Below, one piece after another: positions 1 to 8,613 of a stretch of 64,000 nucleotides of DNA (positions are counted from its first letter, which is position 1; each line of letters starts with the position of its first letter). Source of the stretch: an uncultured Desulfatiglans sp. GTDB lineage: Bacteria; Desulfobacterota; DSM-4660; Desulfatiglandales; Desulfatiglandaceae. Under the pieces are notes generated by a model. The model saw only the letters and a list, made by a program, of their open reading frames with translations. It did not search any database and was not told where the DNA came from. The stretch covers positions 2,951,907 through 3,015,906 of the forward strand of contig LR026961.1 in assembly GCA_900498135.1 (NCBI GenBank), given 5' to 3'. Position numbers and translations under genes: made by a program.

Positions 1-91
1 GCCTTGAGGCAGATCCGGCCGGATTTCGAAACCGCCTCCTGTTCCCATCCGGAGGAGTGATGAGGAAGGAGCGGGCAGGGAAGTGGGGGGG

Positions 92-389
92 GTGATCGGC
101 GCTTTCGCGGCCATCTGGTACCTTGGGGCGATGACCTTCGGTTATCCCCGTGTGATGGGGCCGACCTGGATAGAGACCTTTGGCGTCGATAAGGGAGCGG
201 TGGGTCTATCCCTGTTCTTCCTGCTGGCGACGGTCGGCTGATTCCTGTTTATCGCCGGCAAGGTCCAGGAAAAGGTCGGAGCGCGGGGTTTCGTTCTACG
301 GTGTTTTTTCCTACCTGGGGCTGCTCGCTGCAGTGTCGGGGGTGCTGATTTCATGGGTGGCGCCGCCCAAGGCGGCTCCTGTACGGTAA
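92..389 (+). pseudogene. Remnant of an MFS (oxalate/formate antiporter-like) transporter gene
   Basis: Reading from GTG 92 gives a typical first membrane segment and loop of a major facilitator protein (AIWYLGAMTFGYPRVMG, then a second hydrophobic stretch). The frame is cut by TGA at 239-241 and continues with FLFIAGKVQEKVGAR, the loop that normally follows helix 2 in this family. After about 285 the hydrophobic reading moves one frame (SYLGLLAAVSGVLISWV) and ends at a stop at 387-389. An in-frame stop, a frameshift and a length far below the usual 400 aa mark this as a decayed fragment. It ends just before the Shine-Dalgarno of the next gene. The family call rests on a short stretch. Confidence 0.55.
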
Positions 390-403
390 AGGAGGATTGC
401 GTC

Positions 404-1891
404 ATGATCGACTCAGGCAGACAATACCACCATCGCACGAGCTACGAGCGGGGCAGGCTGGACGGGCACTTTCTGGATTGGGCCAACCAGCCCGATGTGT
501 ACAAAGGATACCCCGGGGAGGTGGGATTGGTGGATCTGCACCGGGAGGTGCGCGGGCCGGAGGGGCGGCTCTCCGATGTTCTGAAGAGAACCCCGGGGGA
601 AATACCCCCGCTGACGCTGGAGCTGTTGAGCAGTGTGCTCGGGACGGCGTACACGCTGACGGCGAGGACGCGCCACTCCGATGGGGAGTTCTTCTTCAGG
701 AGCGTCCCATCGGCAGGCGCCCTTTACCCCTTCGAACTTTATCTGGCCGCCGGGTCGGTGGAGGGGCTGGAGGACGGGCTCTATCATTTTTCCATCGCCA
801 GACACGGCCTGTCAAGGCTGCGCCGCATCGGCCCGGTAAAGGAAGACGCCTCGCCGCACCTGGTCTTTTTCATGACGGCCATTTTCTTTCGGAGCGCCTG
901 GAAATACCGGGACCGGGCCTACCGATACCACTTGATGGACACGGGGCATTTGGTGGAGAACCTGGTCTTGACCCTCAGGGCTTTCGGTCTGCCCTGCCGG
1001 CTGAGCTATGATTTCGAGGACAAGAGGGCCAACGCCTTCCTGGGGGTCGACCCGAGGCGGGAGGTGTGCCTGGCTGTCCTGCAGGTGGCTGATCCGGCAA
1101 TGGGGCCATTCCGCTTTCCGGATCATGCGGAGGCCCTTCCTGAAGCCATCCAGGCCGCCAGCCGCGTTTCATCCAGAGAGATCGATTATCCTCTGCCCGC
1201 GGAGATGCATGCCTGCAGCGCCCACGCGGCGCACACTCCTGTCGGCGTGCCTGCGGCGGCTCAGGGCCTGGGGCCTGCGCCCGAGGAGTGGCGTCCCCTG
1301 CCCAATGCCGACCACTGGCCCGAGAGGCTGGATTTCGCCGAGGCGGCGGCGAGGCGGAGGTCCCTCCGCAATTTTGTGCCCAGGGTCCTGGAATGGGATC
1401 GATTCGCAGCCCTGCTGTCGGTGCTTTGCCTGGACGGCCAGTCGGGGGGCGTGGAGCGGATGCGGGACCACTGTGTTTGTCCGGGGCTATTGGCCGGAAA
1501 CGTTGAAGGGGTGGACCCGGGCTTCTACCTGGTGGACCCTGCCGCCGCCTCCTGGGGGGCGGCCGCCCGCGGCGCCCTGATCGAGCCCATGATGCGGGTG
1601 TGCCTGGATCAGGAGTGGCTTTCGCACTGTGCCCTGCAGATGGTCATGATCGCCAACCTGGATCTCCTCGAAGAGGCCTGGGGGCCGCGCGGGTACCGCT
1701 ACGCCATGCTCACGGCGGGGCGGCTCGGAGAGAGGGTGTATCTGGCGGCGACGGCCATGGGGTTGGGCTGCTGCGGCATCGGCGCTTTTTACGACCGCGA
1801 GGCAGCCAAACTGCTGGGCTTGAACCAGTCCTCCAGGATGCTCTACCTGCTGGGTGTGGGTCCGGTGAAAAAATTACCCCACGATTCCTGA
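404..1891 (+). CDS. SagB-type (double nitroreductase-fold) dehydrogenase
   Basis: This 495-aa protein has two nitroreductase-like halves, the layout of the SagB/ThcOx dehydrogenase family. These FMN enzymes oxidise azolines to azoles in peptide natural products, but many homologues stand alone with unknown substrates. The N-terminal half has the SagB hallmark PSAGALYP near residue 102. The C-terminal half restarts with RRSLRNF near residue 317 and has a Gly/Cys-rich segment (GLGCCGIGAFYDREAAKLLG) near the end. ATG 404 is chosen because AAAGGAGG lies just upstream; an in-frame upstream start at 353 would run into the pseudogene remnant. No YcaO cyclase or precursor peptide is visible downstream, so an azole-forming role is unproven. 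Confidence 0.85.
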   Translation: MIDSGRQYHHRTSYERGRLDGHFLDWANQPDVYKGYPGEVGLVDLHREVRGPEGRLSDVLKRTPGEIPPLTLELLSSVLGTAYTLTARTRHSDGEFFFRSVPSAGALYPFELYLAAGSVEGLEDGLYHFSIARHGLSRLRRIGPVKEDASPHLVFFMTAIFFRSAWKYRDRAYRYHLMDTGHLVENLVLTLRAFGLPCRLSYDFEDKRANAFLGVDPRREVCLAVLQVADPAMGPFRFPDHAEALPEAIQAASRVSSREIDYPLPAEMHACSAHAAHTPVGVPAAAQGLGPAPEEWRPLPNADHWPERLDFAEAAARRRSLRNFVPRVLEWDRFAALLSVLCLDGQSGGVERMRDHCVCPGLLAGNVEGVDPGFYLVDPAAASWGAAARGALIEPMMRVCLDQEWLSHCALQMVMIANLDLLEEAWGPRGYRYAMLTAGRLGERVYLAATAMGLGCCGIGAFYDREAAKLLGLNQSSRMLYLLGVGPVKKLPHDS

Positions 1892-1916
1892 CGCTCGCTG
1901 CTTCTTGATCGATGAG

Positions 1917-1936
1917 GCTTGCTTCCCGAAGCAAGC
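1917..1936. other. Perfect 9-bp hairpin after the SagB-like gene
   Basis: GCTTGCTTC and GAAGCAAGC are exact inverted repeats separated by CC, 25 bp past the stop codon. No T-run follows on either strand, so this is a stem-loop of unknown role (possible mRNA 3' end protection) rather than a clear terminator. Confidence 0.35.
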
Positions 1937-2123
1937 TGAGATGTCAGAACGGCAGGATATAACCACTCCGGAGTGGAAGCAGCCGGTTGCTTGACCGTTT
2001 GCAATCGTGAAGGCGATTTACAACCGTTTTTCCATCTGTTACCTTCGGCAGATCGATTCAAGAGTGCTTTCATCTGAACGAGGCGCTCCAGCTATTCAAC
2101 AGGGAATCTAAAGGGGAGGCCGT

Positions 2124-3425
2124 ATGTCTATCATTGCAGACCTGATCAAACGGAGGATCTCGCGCAGGACATTCATCAAGGCGACAGGATTCGCGGCTGC
2201 AGCCTCGGTTTTGCCGGGGCCGGCACGAACGGTTGTGGGAGGTACGCCCGGGGGGCTAATCATCCCCCCTGGGGTCCGGGATTATAACACCCGTCTCGTG
2301 CTTCTGGGCACAACCGGCGGTGTTTCGTGGTGGCCCGGGACGAACCGCGCGAGCACATCGTCGGCGCTGGTGGTTGGAGACGCCGTTTATGTCGTCGATC
2401 TGGGTCAGGGGACCACCAACCGTCTGGCACAAACGTTCAATTGGGGCAAATGGATCGATACGCCCGGCGGAAGGATAGAGGACGGCTCCTCCATTTTTCT
2501 TCAAGCCGTGAAAGCCCTCTTTTTTACGCACCTTCACCAGGATCACACCGCCGACTATCCCAATCTGCTGCTGATCGGGCCCGGGGCAGGACTTGGCTCC
2601 TACACAGACCCCGTGACGAACGAGAGAAGCAGGGTTCCCCTGAAGGTGTTCGGCCCCTGCAACCGGGGCAAGCTGGAAGAGGACAAGAGCGAATATCTGC
2701 AACGAAACGGAACGATTATTCCCACGATAACGTACGAGCCCTACTCGAGCACGCAGACGCCCGGCACTCGGGAGATGACCGAACTCATCTGGCAGGCCTT
2801 CGCCCAGACCATCAATGATATGACGCTTGACAACGGATACCCCGATTTCACGGCTCTTATCGATGTCAAAGAGATCGGGCCCTACGACAACGAGGTCCTG
2901 CTGCCGATGCCGGAAGGATGGTCGGATCCGAACGCCGAGCCCTGCCCGCACATCACGCCGTTTGTCGTTTACAGTGATGACAAGGTCGAAGTCAAAGCGA
3001 CCTTGGTCAATCATCATCAGGTTTTTCCGGCCTTCGCCTTTCGGTTCGACACGAATGACGGGTCCGTTGTCATTTCAGGGGACACCGGGCGGGATACGAG
3101 TTGGAATTTGCAGGAGTTGGCAGCCGGCGCGGATATCCTTGTGCATGAAGTCATCGATCCGGCCTGGATCGAGCAGAAGTTCGGCCCGAAGCCCGAGCCG
3201 CCTATGGACGCGTTGAAAGAGCACATGTATGCTTCGCACACGACGATTGCCGATGCTGGAGTCGTCGCCAGGGAGTGCGGGGTCAGGACGCTGGTCCTCA
3301 ACCATATCGTACCTGGGAATACGCCGAGGGCGCACCTGATGCAGGCCAAACGCCGCTTTTATGGAAAGCTGATCATCGGCGAGGACCTGATGCAGATCGG
3401 GGTTGGCAGCAAACGCTCGATTTAG
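2124..3425 (+). CDS. Tat-exported metallo-beta-lactamase-fold hydrolase (RNase Z/arylsulfatase-like)
   Basis: A 433-aa protein whose N-terminus carries a twin-arginine signal (SRRTFIK) followed by an Ala-rich hydrophobic stretch, predicting folded, metal-loaded export to the periplasm. The metal-binding signature THLHQDHTAD lies near residue 135. Further zinc-ligand regions follow: NHHQVFPA, SGDTGRD, and ASHTT with LNHIVPGN near the C-terminus, in the order seen in the RNase Z/arylsulfatase branch of the superfamily. ATG 2124 follows AAAGGGGAGG. Substrate cannot be told from sequence; the Tat signal argues against a tRNA-processing role. It stands alone, with a 230-bp gap upstream. Confidence 0.85.
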   Translation: MSIIADLIKRRISRRTFIKATGFAAAASVLPGPARTVVGGTPGGLIIPPGVRDYNTRLVLLGTTGGVSWWPGTNRASTSSALVVGDAVYVVDLGQGTTNRLAQTFNWGKWIDTPGGRIEDGSSIFLQAVKALFFTHLHQDHTADYPNLLLIGPGAGLGSYTDPVTNERSRVPLKVFGPCNRGKLEEDKSEYLQRNGTIIPTITYEPYSSTQTPGTREMTELIWQAFAQTINDMTLDNGYPDFTALIDVKEIGPYDNEVLLPMPEGWSDPNAEPCPHITPFVVYSDDKVEVKATLVNHHQVFPAFAFRFDTNDGSVVISGDTGRDTSWNLQELAAGADILVHEVIDPAWIEQKFGPKPEPPMDALKEHMYASHTTIADAGVVARECGVRTLVLNHIVPGNTPRAHLMQAKRRFYGKLIIGEDLMQIGVGSKRSI

Positions 3426-3529
3426 CACCGTGGCATTGGCCGCGAACCCGGAGGCGTATGGTGGGTTGGTGATCGACCCGGAGATGACGTTTGTTCCCTC
3501 GGTTGTTTTCGGTTTCCCCATTCATGAGG

Positions 3530-4864
3530 TTAGGACCCGGGTTTCCGGATCCCAGCCTTGTGCATCTTGTATCTGAGCACCCGCTCGCTGATGCCCAACT
3601 GATCCGCCGCCCTGGTTTGGACCCAGTCGTTCTTTTCCAGGGCCGAAAGGATCATTTCCCGTTCCATCGCCTCCAATCGTTCTTCAAGGGTCCCCTGGGT
3701 CGTGGCCTGGAAATGACGGATTTCATCGGGGAGATCCGCAGGAGTGATGACAGAACCCCGCGCGAGGGTGACCGTCCGCTGCACCACGTGCTCCAACTCC
3801 CGTACGTTGCCGGGAAAAGGGTATTTGATGAGCGTGTCCTCCGCTTCCGAGGATAAACGCAGGGAAGGGGGGCCATAGCGTTTGAGGAAGAATTCCAGGA
3901 GGGGAGGGATGTCCTCCCGTCGATGCCGCAGGGGCGGGATCTCGATCTCGAGGACGCGGATGCGGTAAAAGAGGTCCTCCCTGAAGCTTCCCTCGTCCAC
4001 CATCTTCCTCAGATTCCGGTTCGTGGCGGATATGAGGCGCACGTTTACGTCCCGTTCCTCTTCGCCCCCCACCGGGTTGATTCGCCCCTCCTGAATGGCC
4101 CGGAGCAGTTTGGGTTGAAGGGAGATGGGGATCTCACCGATCTCGTCCAACATGAGCGTGCCCCCGTCGGCCAGTTCGAATCGTCCCCTGCGGGTGTGAG
4201 AGGCCCCGGTGAAGGCGCCTTTCAAGTGCCCGAAGAGTTCGCTTTCGAAAAGGGTCTCCGGGATGGCCGCGCAATTGACGACCACAAAGGGTCCGTCGCC
4301 CCTGTGGCTCAGGAGATGGATCAGGTGAGCAGCCAGCTGTTTTCCGGTTCCGGTTTCCCCGCACACCAGGATGGGCCAGGGGCTTCCCGCCATGCGCCTT
4401 GCGAGGGAGAGCACATCCTTGATGGCCCGGCTTTCTCCGATGATGTTCAACGGGAGCGGTCCGTCGGCCAGGGCTTCCTTCACCTGCGCAACGTCCTCCT
4501 CGACGTCGACCGCTTGCTCGATCTGCTGAATCATCTTCAGAAGGACCGAGAGGTCCACGGGCTTTTCGAGAAAATCGGAGGCCCCCAGCTTCATGACCGA
4601 GACGGCCGTATCGATGTCGCCGAAGGCCGTAATCATGATAACCCTCACCTTCGGGTTCATCTCCTTCAACCCTTCGAGGACTGCGTCCCCACTGAGGCCG
4701 GGCATCCGGTGGTCCAGGAGGACCAGGTGGATCGGTTCCCGTTCGAAGAGGCGGAGGGCCTCCTGACCGTCAGGGGCTGAAAGCGCCAAGTAACCCTGGT
4801 TTTCCAGGAATCCTTGCAGCAGCTCCCGCTGAGCCGGGTCGTCGTCTACGATAAGAATTTTCAT
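3530..4864 (-). CDS. Sigma-54-dependent response regulator (NtrC/AtoC/ZraR class)
   Basis: A 444-aa activator with three domains. Receiver is residues 1-115, with acidic pocket DDD at 7-9, phospho-acceptor D51 in LLDHRMPG, and K in the FLEKPVD motif. The AAA+ sigma-54 interaction domain (about 135-370) has Walker A GETGTGKQ, the sigma-54-contacting loop GAFTGA and Walker B MLDEIGEIP. A Fis-type helix-turn-helix is at 405-440 (RAADQLGISERVLRYKMHK). It lies 31 bp downstream of its likely cognate histidine kinase. The exported-protein genes upstream carry a sigma-54 promoter and a palindrome (9130-9233), so they are the probable targets. The target assignment is inference from synteny. Confidence 0.93.
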   Translation of the reverse strand: MKILIVDDDPAQRELLQGFLENQGYLALSAPDGQEALRLFEREPIHLVLLDHRMPGLSGDAVLEGLKEMNPKVRVIMITAFGDIDTAVSVMKLGASDFLEKPVDLSVLLKMIQQIEQAVDVEEDVAQVKEALADGPLPLNIIGESRAIKDVLSLARRMAGSPWPILVCGETGTGKQLAAHLIHLLSHRGDGPFVVVNCAAIPETLFESELFGHLKGAFTGASHTRRGRFELADGGTLMLDEIGEIPISLQPKLLRAIQEGRINPVGGEEERDVNVRLISATNRNLRKMVDEGSFREDLFYRIRVLEIEIPPLRHRREDIPPLLEFFLKRYGPPSLRLSSEAEDTLIKYPFPGNVRELEHVVQRTVTLARGSVITPADLPDEIRHFQATTQGTLEERLEAMEREMILSALEKNDWVQTRAADQLGISERVLRYKMHKAGIRKPGS

Positions 4865-4895
4865 GAAGGAGCTTCTCCCATCTTTTCCTCTTCTG

Positions 4896-6458
4896 CTATG
4901 GACTGTTTTCCGATGCGGTTGCAGGAAGCTCGATGGAGATTTCGAGGGTCTCGGGTTTTGGGACCCGGACCGTCATCCTGCCGCCGTGGGCCTCGACGAT
5001 CCTCCGGGATATCGTCAGCCCGAGCCCTGTCCCGTCCGGCTTGGTCGTAAAATAGGGCTCCAGGATGCGCTCCGATTCTTCCGGCTTCAGCGTGAAACCC
5101 CTGTTCGTGAGCTTCAGGGAGAGCCACGCATCCCGCTCGGAAAACATCTCCACGTGGATGGTCCCTCCCCCGGGCTGAGCCTCGATGGCATTCTTGAGGA
5201 GGTTTTCCACCACTTGCCCCAGGAGGTCGGGGTCTCCGGGGATCGGCGTTTGAAAGGCGATTCTCCGGGTTACCCTGATCCCCGATGCCTCGCACTGAGG
5301 CTCATAGAGGTGAAACATGTTCTCCAGCAGGAGATCGAGGCGCATCGGCTTCTTGAAGGGCTTCTGCGCCCGCGCGTATTTGAGGAGACCCTCCACGCTG
5401 GTATTGGCGCGCTTGACGGCGCCGAGCATCAGATCGACCAGGTGGCGGTTGTCGTCGCTCAATCCTCGGCCCTCCATGAGAAGCCGCTGAAGGCCCATGT
5501 TCAACACATTCAAGGGATTGCGGACCTCATGGGCGATGGCCGCGGCTGAGCGGCCGAGTGCGGCGTTTTCCCGCTCCAGGGCGAGCTGCCCGCCGATTTT
5601 CTGGATCTGGGTGAGATGGGCCGCCTGCCGCCTGTAGAGGACGATCGACAAAACGGCGCCAAGGAGGGCGAGAGCCGCGCTGAAGAAGAAAAAATCGCGC
5701 CACAGCCGCCCGATGGCCTGGTTGAGATAGCCCGCATCCAGGGCCACCGCAATCTCCTTTCCCTCCACGGGAACAAGGGCCTCCGCCACCCTGCGGCCCT
5801 CATGCTCCTTCATGGTTACGGAGGCGTCCGGCGCGGCTTCCGGTCCGGCCCGGGAGGGTGCGGCGACTTTTACGTAGCCGATGCGCGGGATCCCGGCGAG
5901 GTTCCTGACGACGTTATCCAACCCCAGGTGCTCCTGAATGGTCCGCACCTGGGCATCGCTCATCCCCACGACCACCTGGCCGGAATTCCTCTCATCGGAC
6001 CACGAAAACAGATAGAGGCTCCGGTCAGACAGGTGCTCGAGCCCGGGGTTGGAAGGCCGGGCAGGTTCATGCGCTGGAAGCCATTGCGCCGGGCCTTCGA
6101 CCTGCTCACCGTTTCCACGGTGGATGCGGATCCCCGCGAGGCCGGTCTCCCGGGAGAAGGCGGTCAGTTCTCGGGGGGTAAAGGGCTCGATCCTGTCCAG
6201 GTAATCGACGAAACGGGCGGTGTTGCCCAGAAAGGACTCGAGAATCTCTTCTGCGGCCCGCTGGGCGAGGACGCTTCCCCGGGCGCTCAGTTGGACTACC
6301 TGGGCCACCAGGGCGGCATGTTCCTCGACGTGGTTCAGAAATTCCTTTTTGGCCTGGTGGATCTGCCAGAGAAAGTAGACCGTCACGACGCAGAAAAGAA
6401 GGGAAAATACGAACAGGTTGGCTGCCCAGAGGGGAAGGCCCTTTCTACCGTCCTCCAT
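4896..6458 (-). CDS. Membrane sensor histidine kinase, partner of the sigma-54 regulator
   Basis: About 520 aa. An N-terminal membrane helix (residues ~10-32) is followed by a periplasmic sensor region of roughly 230 residues, a second helix (FFFFSAALALLGAVLSIVLY), a HisKA domain with the phosphorylated His in AIAHEVRNPLN, and an HATPase_c domain (N-box NLLKNAIEA, G-box GTGLGLTISRRIVEAHGG). ATG 6458 is preferred because GGAGGCAGG precedes it; the longer in-frame reading from 6557 would run through the Gly-rich end of the upstream gene. It overlaps that gene by 14 nt, suggesting translational coupling. The ligand is unknown; kinases of this class paired with NtrC-type regulators usually sense envelope or nutrient signals. 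Confidence 0.9.
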   Translation of the reverse strand: MEDGRKGLPLWAANLFVFSLLFCVVTVYFLWQIHQAKKEFLNHVEEHAALVAQVVQLSARGSVLAQRAAEEILESFLGNTARFVDYLDRIEPFTPRELTAFSRETGLAGIRIHRGNGEQVEGPAQWLPAHEPARPSNPGLEHLSDRSLYLFSWSDERNSGQVVVGMSDAQVRTIQEHLGLDNVVRNLAGIPRIGYVKVAAPSRAGPEAAPDASVTMKEHEGRRVAEALVPVEGKEIAVALDAGYLNQAIGRLWRDFFFFSAALALLGAVLSIVLYRRQAAHLTQIQKIGGQLALERENAALGRSAAAIAHEVRNPLNVLNMGLQRLLMEGRGLSDDNRHLVDLMLGAVKRANTSVEGLLKYARAQKPFKKPMRLDLLLENMFHLYEPQCEASGIRVTRRIAFQTPIPGDPDLLGQVVENLLKNAIEAQPGGGTIHVEMFSERDAWLSLKLTNRGFTLKPEESERILEPYFTTKPDGTGLGLTISRRIVEAHGGRMTVRVPKPETLEISIELPATASENSP

Positions 6459-6858
6459 GACCCCTGCCTCCGCCTCCTCCGCCGTGATAGCCTCTGCCCT
6501 TGCCGATGCGGCGGCGCACTCCCGTCGCGTCGCTCGCGCCGCCTCCATGGCCTGCACCGTAAAGCCTGGTTGCGCTCAGGGCTTCTCCCCCGTCCGTGAA
6601 GCTTCCCCAAATCCTGACCGTGTCCCCGGGGGAGAGGTTTTTCGGGAGTTGGTTCGGGGGGATCGTTACCTCCAGCGGCGCGTTTGTACGCGCCTTCCCA
6701 TCGACCCTCCCGGCTTCCTCGTCGATAAGGAGGACGGACAGGGCCCCCGTATCGTGATCCACGGAGACGATACGGCCCAGGAAGAGATCCTCGCCCGAGG
6801 CGTCGAGTGCCCCTCCCATGAGCAGGATGCCTGTCAAAAGGAGAAGGATAGTCCGCAT
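6445..6858 (-). CDS. Small exported protein with Gly/His/Arg-rich tail
   Basis: A 137-aa protein. Residues 1-22 form a signal peptide (MRTILLLLTGILLMGG). The middle is a small beta-rich domain with the phrase FLGRIVSVDHDTGALSVLL and PGDTVRIWGSF, resembling an OB-type fold. The last 35 residues are low complexity (HGGG, GGGGGGRGHGGR), which could bind metal, polyanion or wall polymer. Its 5' end overlaps the barrel gene and its 3' end overlaps the kinase gene, so it belongs to the same transcript. A related OB-like exported protein lies nearby at 8093-8557. Function is unknown; the fold is a guess from pattern only. Confidence 0.72.
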   Translation of the reverse strand: MRTILLLLTGILLMGGALDASGEDLFLGRIVSVDHDTGALSVLLIDEEAGRVDGKARTNAPLEVTIPPNQLPKNLSPGDTVRIWGSFTDGGEALSATRLYGAGHGGGASDATGVRRRIGKGRGYHGGGGGGRGHGGR

Positions 6859-7865
6859 TGGATCACCACCTGGTTATAGGATGCGTAGCCGAGGGGCGCG
6901 TCGCCCGATTTCCAACCTGCCTGTCCAAAGAACTCGAAGCCGCGCCAGAATCGGCTGATCTGGATCCCTGCCGATCGGACATGGTTGGTTTCTCTCACGT
7001 GGGTGAGGGTTTCGGGCACATCGTTGTAATCCGTTCGTTGCCATGCCGCATCGATCTCCACCAGCCACTCACGGACCGGTAGCCAGGAAAGGGTCATGCC
7101 TCCCATGATTTCACGATAGGATTCCATGTCCAGCGATGCATCGAGGTCCCCGTACTCCACGAAGACCCGGCCGCTCAAGGAGGGGAGCAGAAAGGCATCG
7201 AGATCGAGGGTGGTCGAAAGCAGGAGGTTGTCCCGCGGCGGGTAGAGTGTCTGAAGAGGGCTCCTTCGTCTCTTGGGAGGCTCCGTTTCCGGGTGGAAGG
7301 GACTCCGTCCCCTCTCTCCATTCATTCCACCCTGTCCTTTGCCGGAAAACGGCATGGCCCAATTTCGATAGCTCAGCCACCGGCAGGTCTGCTCCAAACC
7401 CAGGGTTGCCCTTTTGGAGAGGATCCAGTCGGCCCGAATACCCACCATGGCTTCGTCCCGTTCGTCGGCCTCGATGAGGGCATCACGGTAAGCGGCCACT
7501 TCTCCCATAAAGGCAGGCAGGAATCGGCCGTCGGCCAGAGCAACCGTAAAGGACCCATCGGCTTGCAGTCGATAGTTGTCTCCGACGCTCCAGTAGTCCT
7601 GGTATCTTCCCTCCACCGACAGATCGAGGCCCAGAGCCTCCGTCAGAGATAACGGCTGTCCGGCCCTGAAGGCATAGAGGGAAAAACCGGACCCTTCCGA
7701 GGGATCGGTCAGGGCGGGATTGGAATCGTACCCGGATGCGAGCTCGGCTGTCAGGTCCACCGCACCGGCGCTGGCAGGCATCGCAAAGAGACAGAGACAG
7801 ACCGCTATCAAGAGACTCGGACCGGGAGGATGGGACTGCGAACTCTGCCAGGCATGTCTTCTCAC
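6834..7865 (-). CDS. Outer-membrane beta-barrel protein
   Basis: A 343-aa protein starting at GTG 7865, with a signal peptide ending near ASA-GAVDL (residue ~35). The mature part alternates polar and hydrophobic residues with aromatic girdles and has phrases such as LASGYDSNPALTD, LSVEGRYQDYWSVGDNYRL and VFVEYGDLDASL. This is typical of barrels encoded next to exopolysaccharide or two-component genes. It ends in Phe (CGLSFSF), the BAM recognition signature of outer-membrane proteins. It is the first gene of the run leading through the 137-aa protein to the kinase and regulator. A terminator hairpin at 8006-8043 separates it from the two small genes upstream. Confidence 0.75.
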   Translation of the reverse strand: MRRHAWQSSQSHPPGPSLLIAVCLCLFAMPASAGAVDLTAELASGYDSNPALTDPSEGSGFSLYAFRAGQPLSLTEALGLDLSVEGRYQDYWSVGDNYRLQADGSFTVALADGRFLPAFMGEVAAYRDALIEADERDEAMVGIRADWILSKRATLGLEQTCRWLSYRNWAMPFSGKGQGGMNGERGRSPFHPETEPPKRRRSPLQTLYPPRDNLLLSTTLDLDAFLLPSLSGRVFVEYGDLDASLDMESYREIMGGMTLSWLPVREWLVEIDAAWQRTDYNDVPETLTHVRETNHVRSAGIQISRFWRGFEFFGQAGWKSGDAPLGYASYNQVVIQCGLSFSF

Positions 7866-8005
7866 CGGTTAGGCCCCCTGTGCGGCGATGGTTGGCTGCT
7901 GTTCGATCGATTTCAATGCCGGGTGCCTCTAGCGAGGCTTGAATTGCCCGTACCCGTTTTCGTGGGTGCCCCCTGCGGCTTACGCCCTCCCTATACACCC
8001 TGTTG

Positions 8006-8043
8006 TGGAAAAAGGAAAGGCCCCGCCGTGGGGCCTCTCCTTT
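8006..8043 (-). terminator. Rho-independent terminator (minus strand)
   Basis: The arms AAAGGA..GGCCCC and GGGGCC..TCCTTT pair around GCCGT. On the minus strand the stem is followed by a run of T. It lies downstream of the 8093-8557 gene and would end that transcript before the barrel gene. Confidence 0.75.
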
Positions 8044-8092
8044 CAAAGCGGGTGATGTAAGGAAAGAGTTCTGAAGATTCGGTCCAAACCGG

Positions 8093-8557
8093 TTATGGCC
8101 TCTGATGCCGCCGGAGGCTTCTCCACAGAGGCTGTCCCCCCGTTCCGTCTACGCAGGGTTCGCGGAGTTCTATGGTTTCACCGTTCACAATCATCGACAT
8201 GGCTACGATCTTCAATACCCCGTTGAGATCCACTTCCATACCCGAAACGGTGACCGTGTCTCCGATCTCCGGGCGGTCCACGCCCATCAGGGCCCAGTAA
8301 TGATAAGGGCCGATGCCATACACCGTAACCACGGTCGACTCGTCAATAGTGACTTCCAGGCCGCTTCCGGCGTAGTTGATGTCCGACACCACGCCGGTGA
8401 ACTCAACGGGCGTACCCGAACAAACGATGGATATCCCTGTGCCATCGCAGACGCCCTGGCTGCCCTTGTCAGATCCGTTTGCAGCGATACTCGCCCCGAC
8501 GCTCATCAAAAGCACCACCAATGCCGCCACACTGCCTGTCAAGAACTTCTTCATCAT
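8093..8557 (-). CDS. Exported OB-fold-like protein with CDGTG motif
   Basis: A 154-aa protein. ATG 8557 follows AAAGGAGAG; a longer in-frame start at 8602 lacks this. A clear signal peptide (KKFLTGSVAALVVLLMSVGA, cut near IAANG) is followed by GVCDGTGISIVC and a compact domain with repeated VTV strands (FTGVVSDIN, DTVTVSGMEVD, LKIVAMSMIVNG), similar to bacterial OB-fold periplasmic domains. A second DGTG sits near the C-terminus (CVDGTGGQPLW). The CDGTG motif is shared with the neighbouring 8614-9000 product, suggesting the two act together. They are 56 bp apart with no promoter between, so both probably depend on the sigma-54 promoter at 9130-9145. Function unknown. Confidence 0.75.
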   Translation of the reverse strand: MMKKFLTGSVAALVVLLMSVGASIAANGSDKGSQGVCDGTGISIVCSGTPVEFTGVVSDINYAGSGLEVTIDESTVVTVYGIGPYHYWALMGVDRPEIGDTVTVSGMEVDLNGVLKIVAMSMIVNGETIELREPCVDGTGGQPLWRSLRRHQRP

Positions 8558-8613
8558 CCTGCTCTCCTTTCGATTCGTCTTCCGTTTTAATAAATTGGCC
8601 AATTCGGCCTCCG

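Noticed and set aside
239..241. In-frame TGA of the MFS remnant as selenocysteine
   Set aside because: No SECIS-like hairpin seen immediately after, MFS proteins are not selenoproteins, and a frameshift follows within about 50 bp.
7900..7950. A second sigma-54 promoter before the barrel gene
   Set aside because: GGCAC occurs on the minus strand near 7922-7930, but the downstream TTG block is shifted by one base from the required GG-N10-GC spacing.
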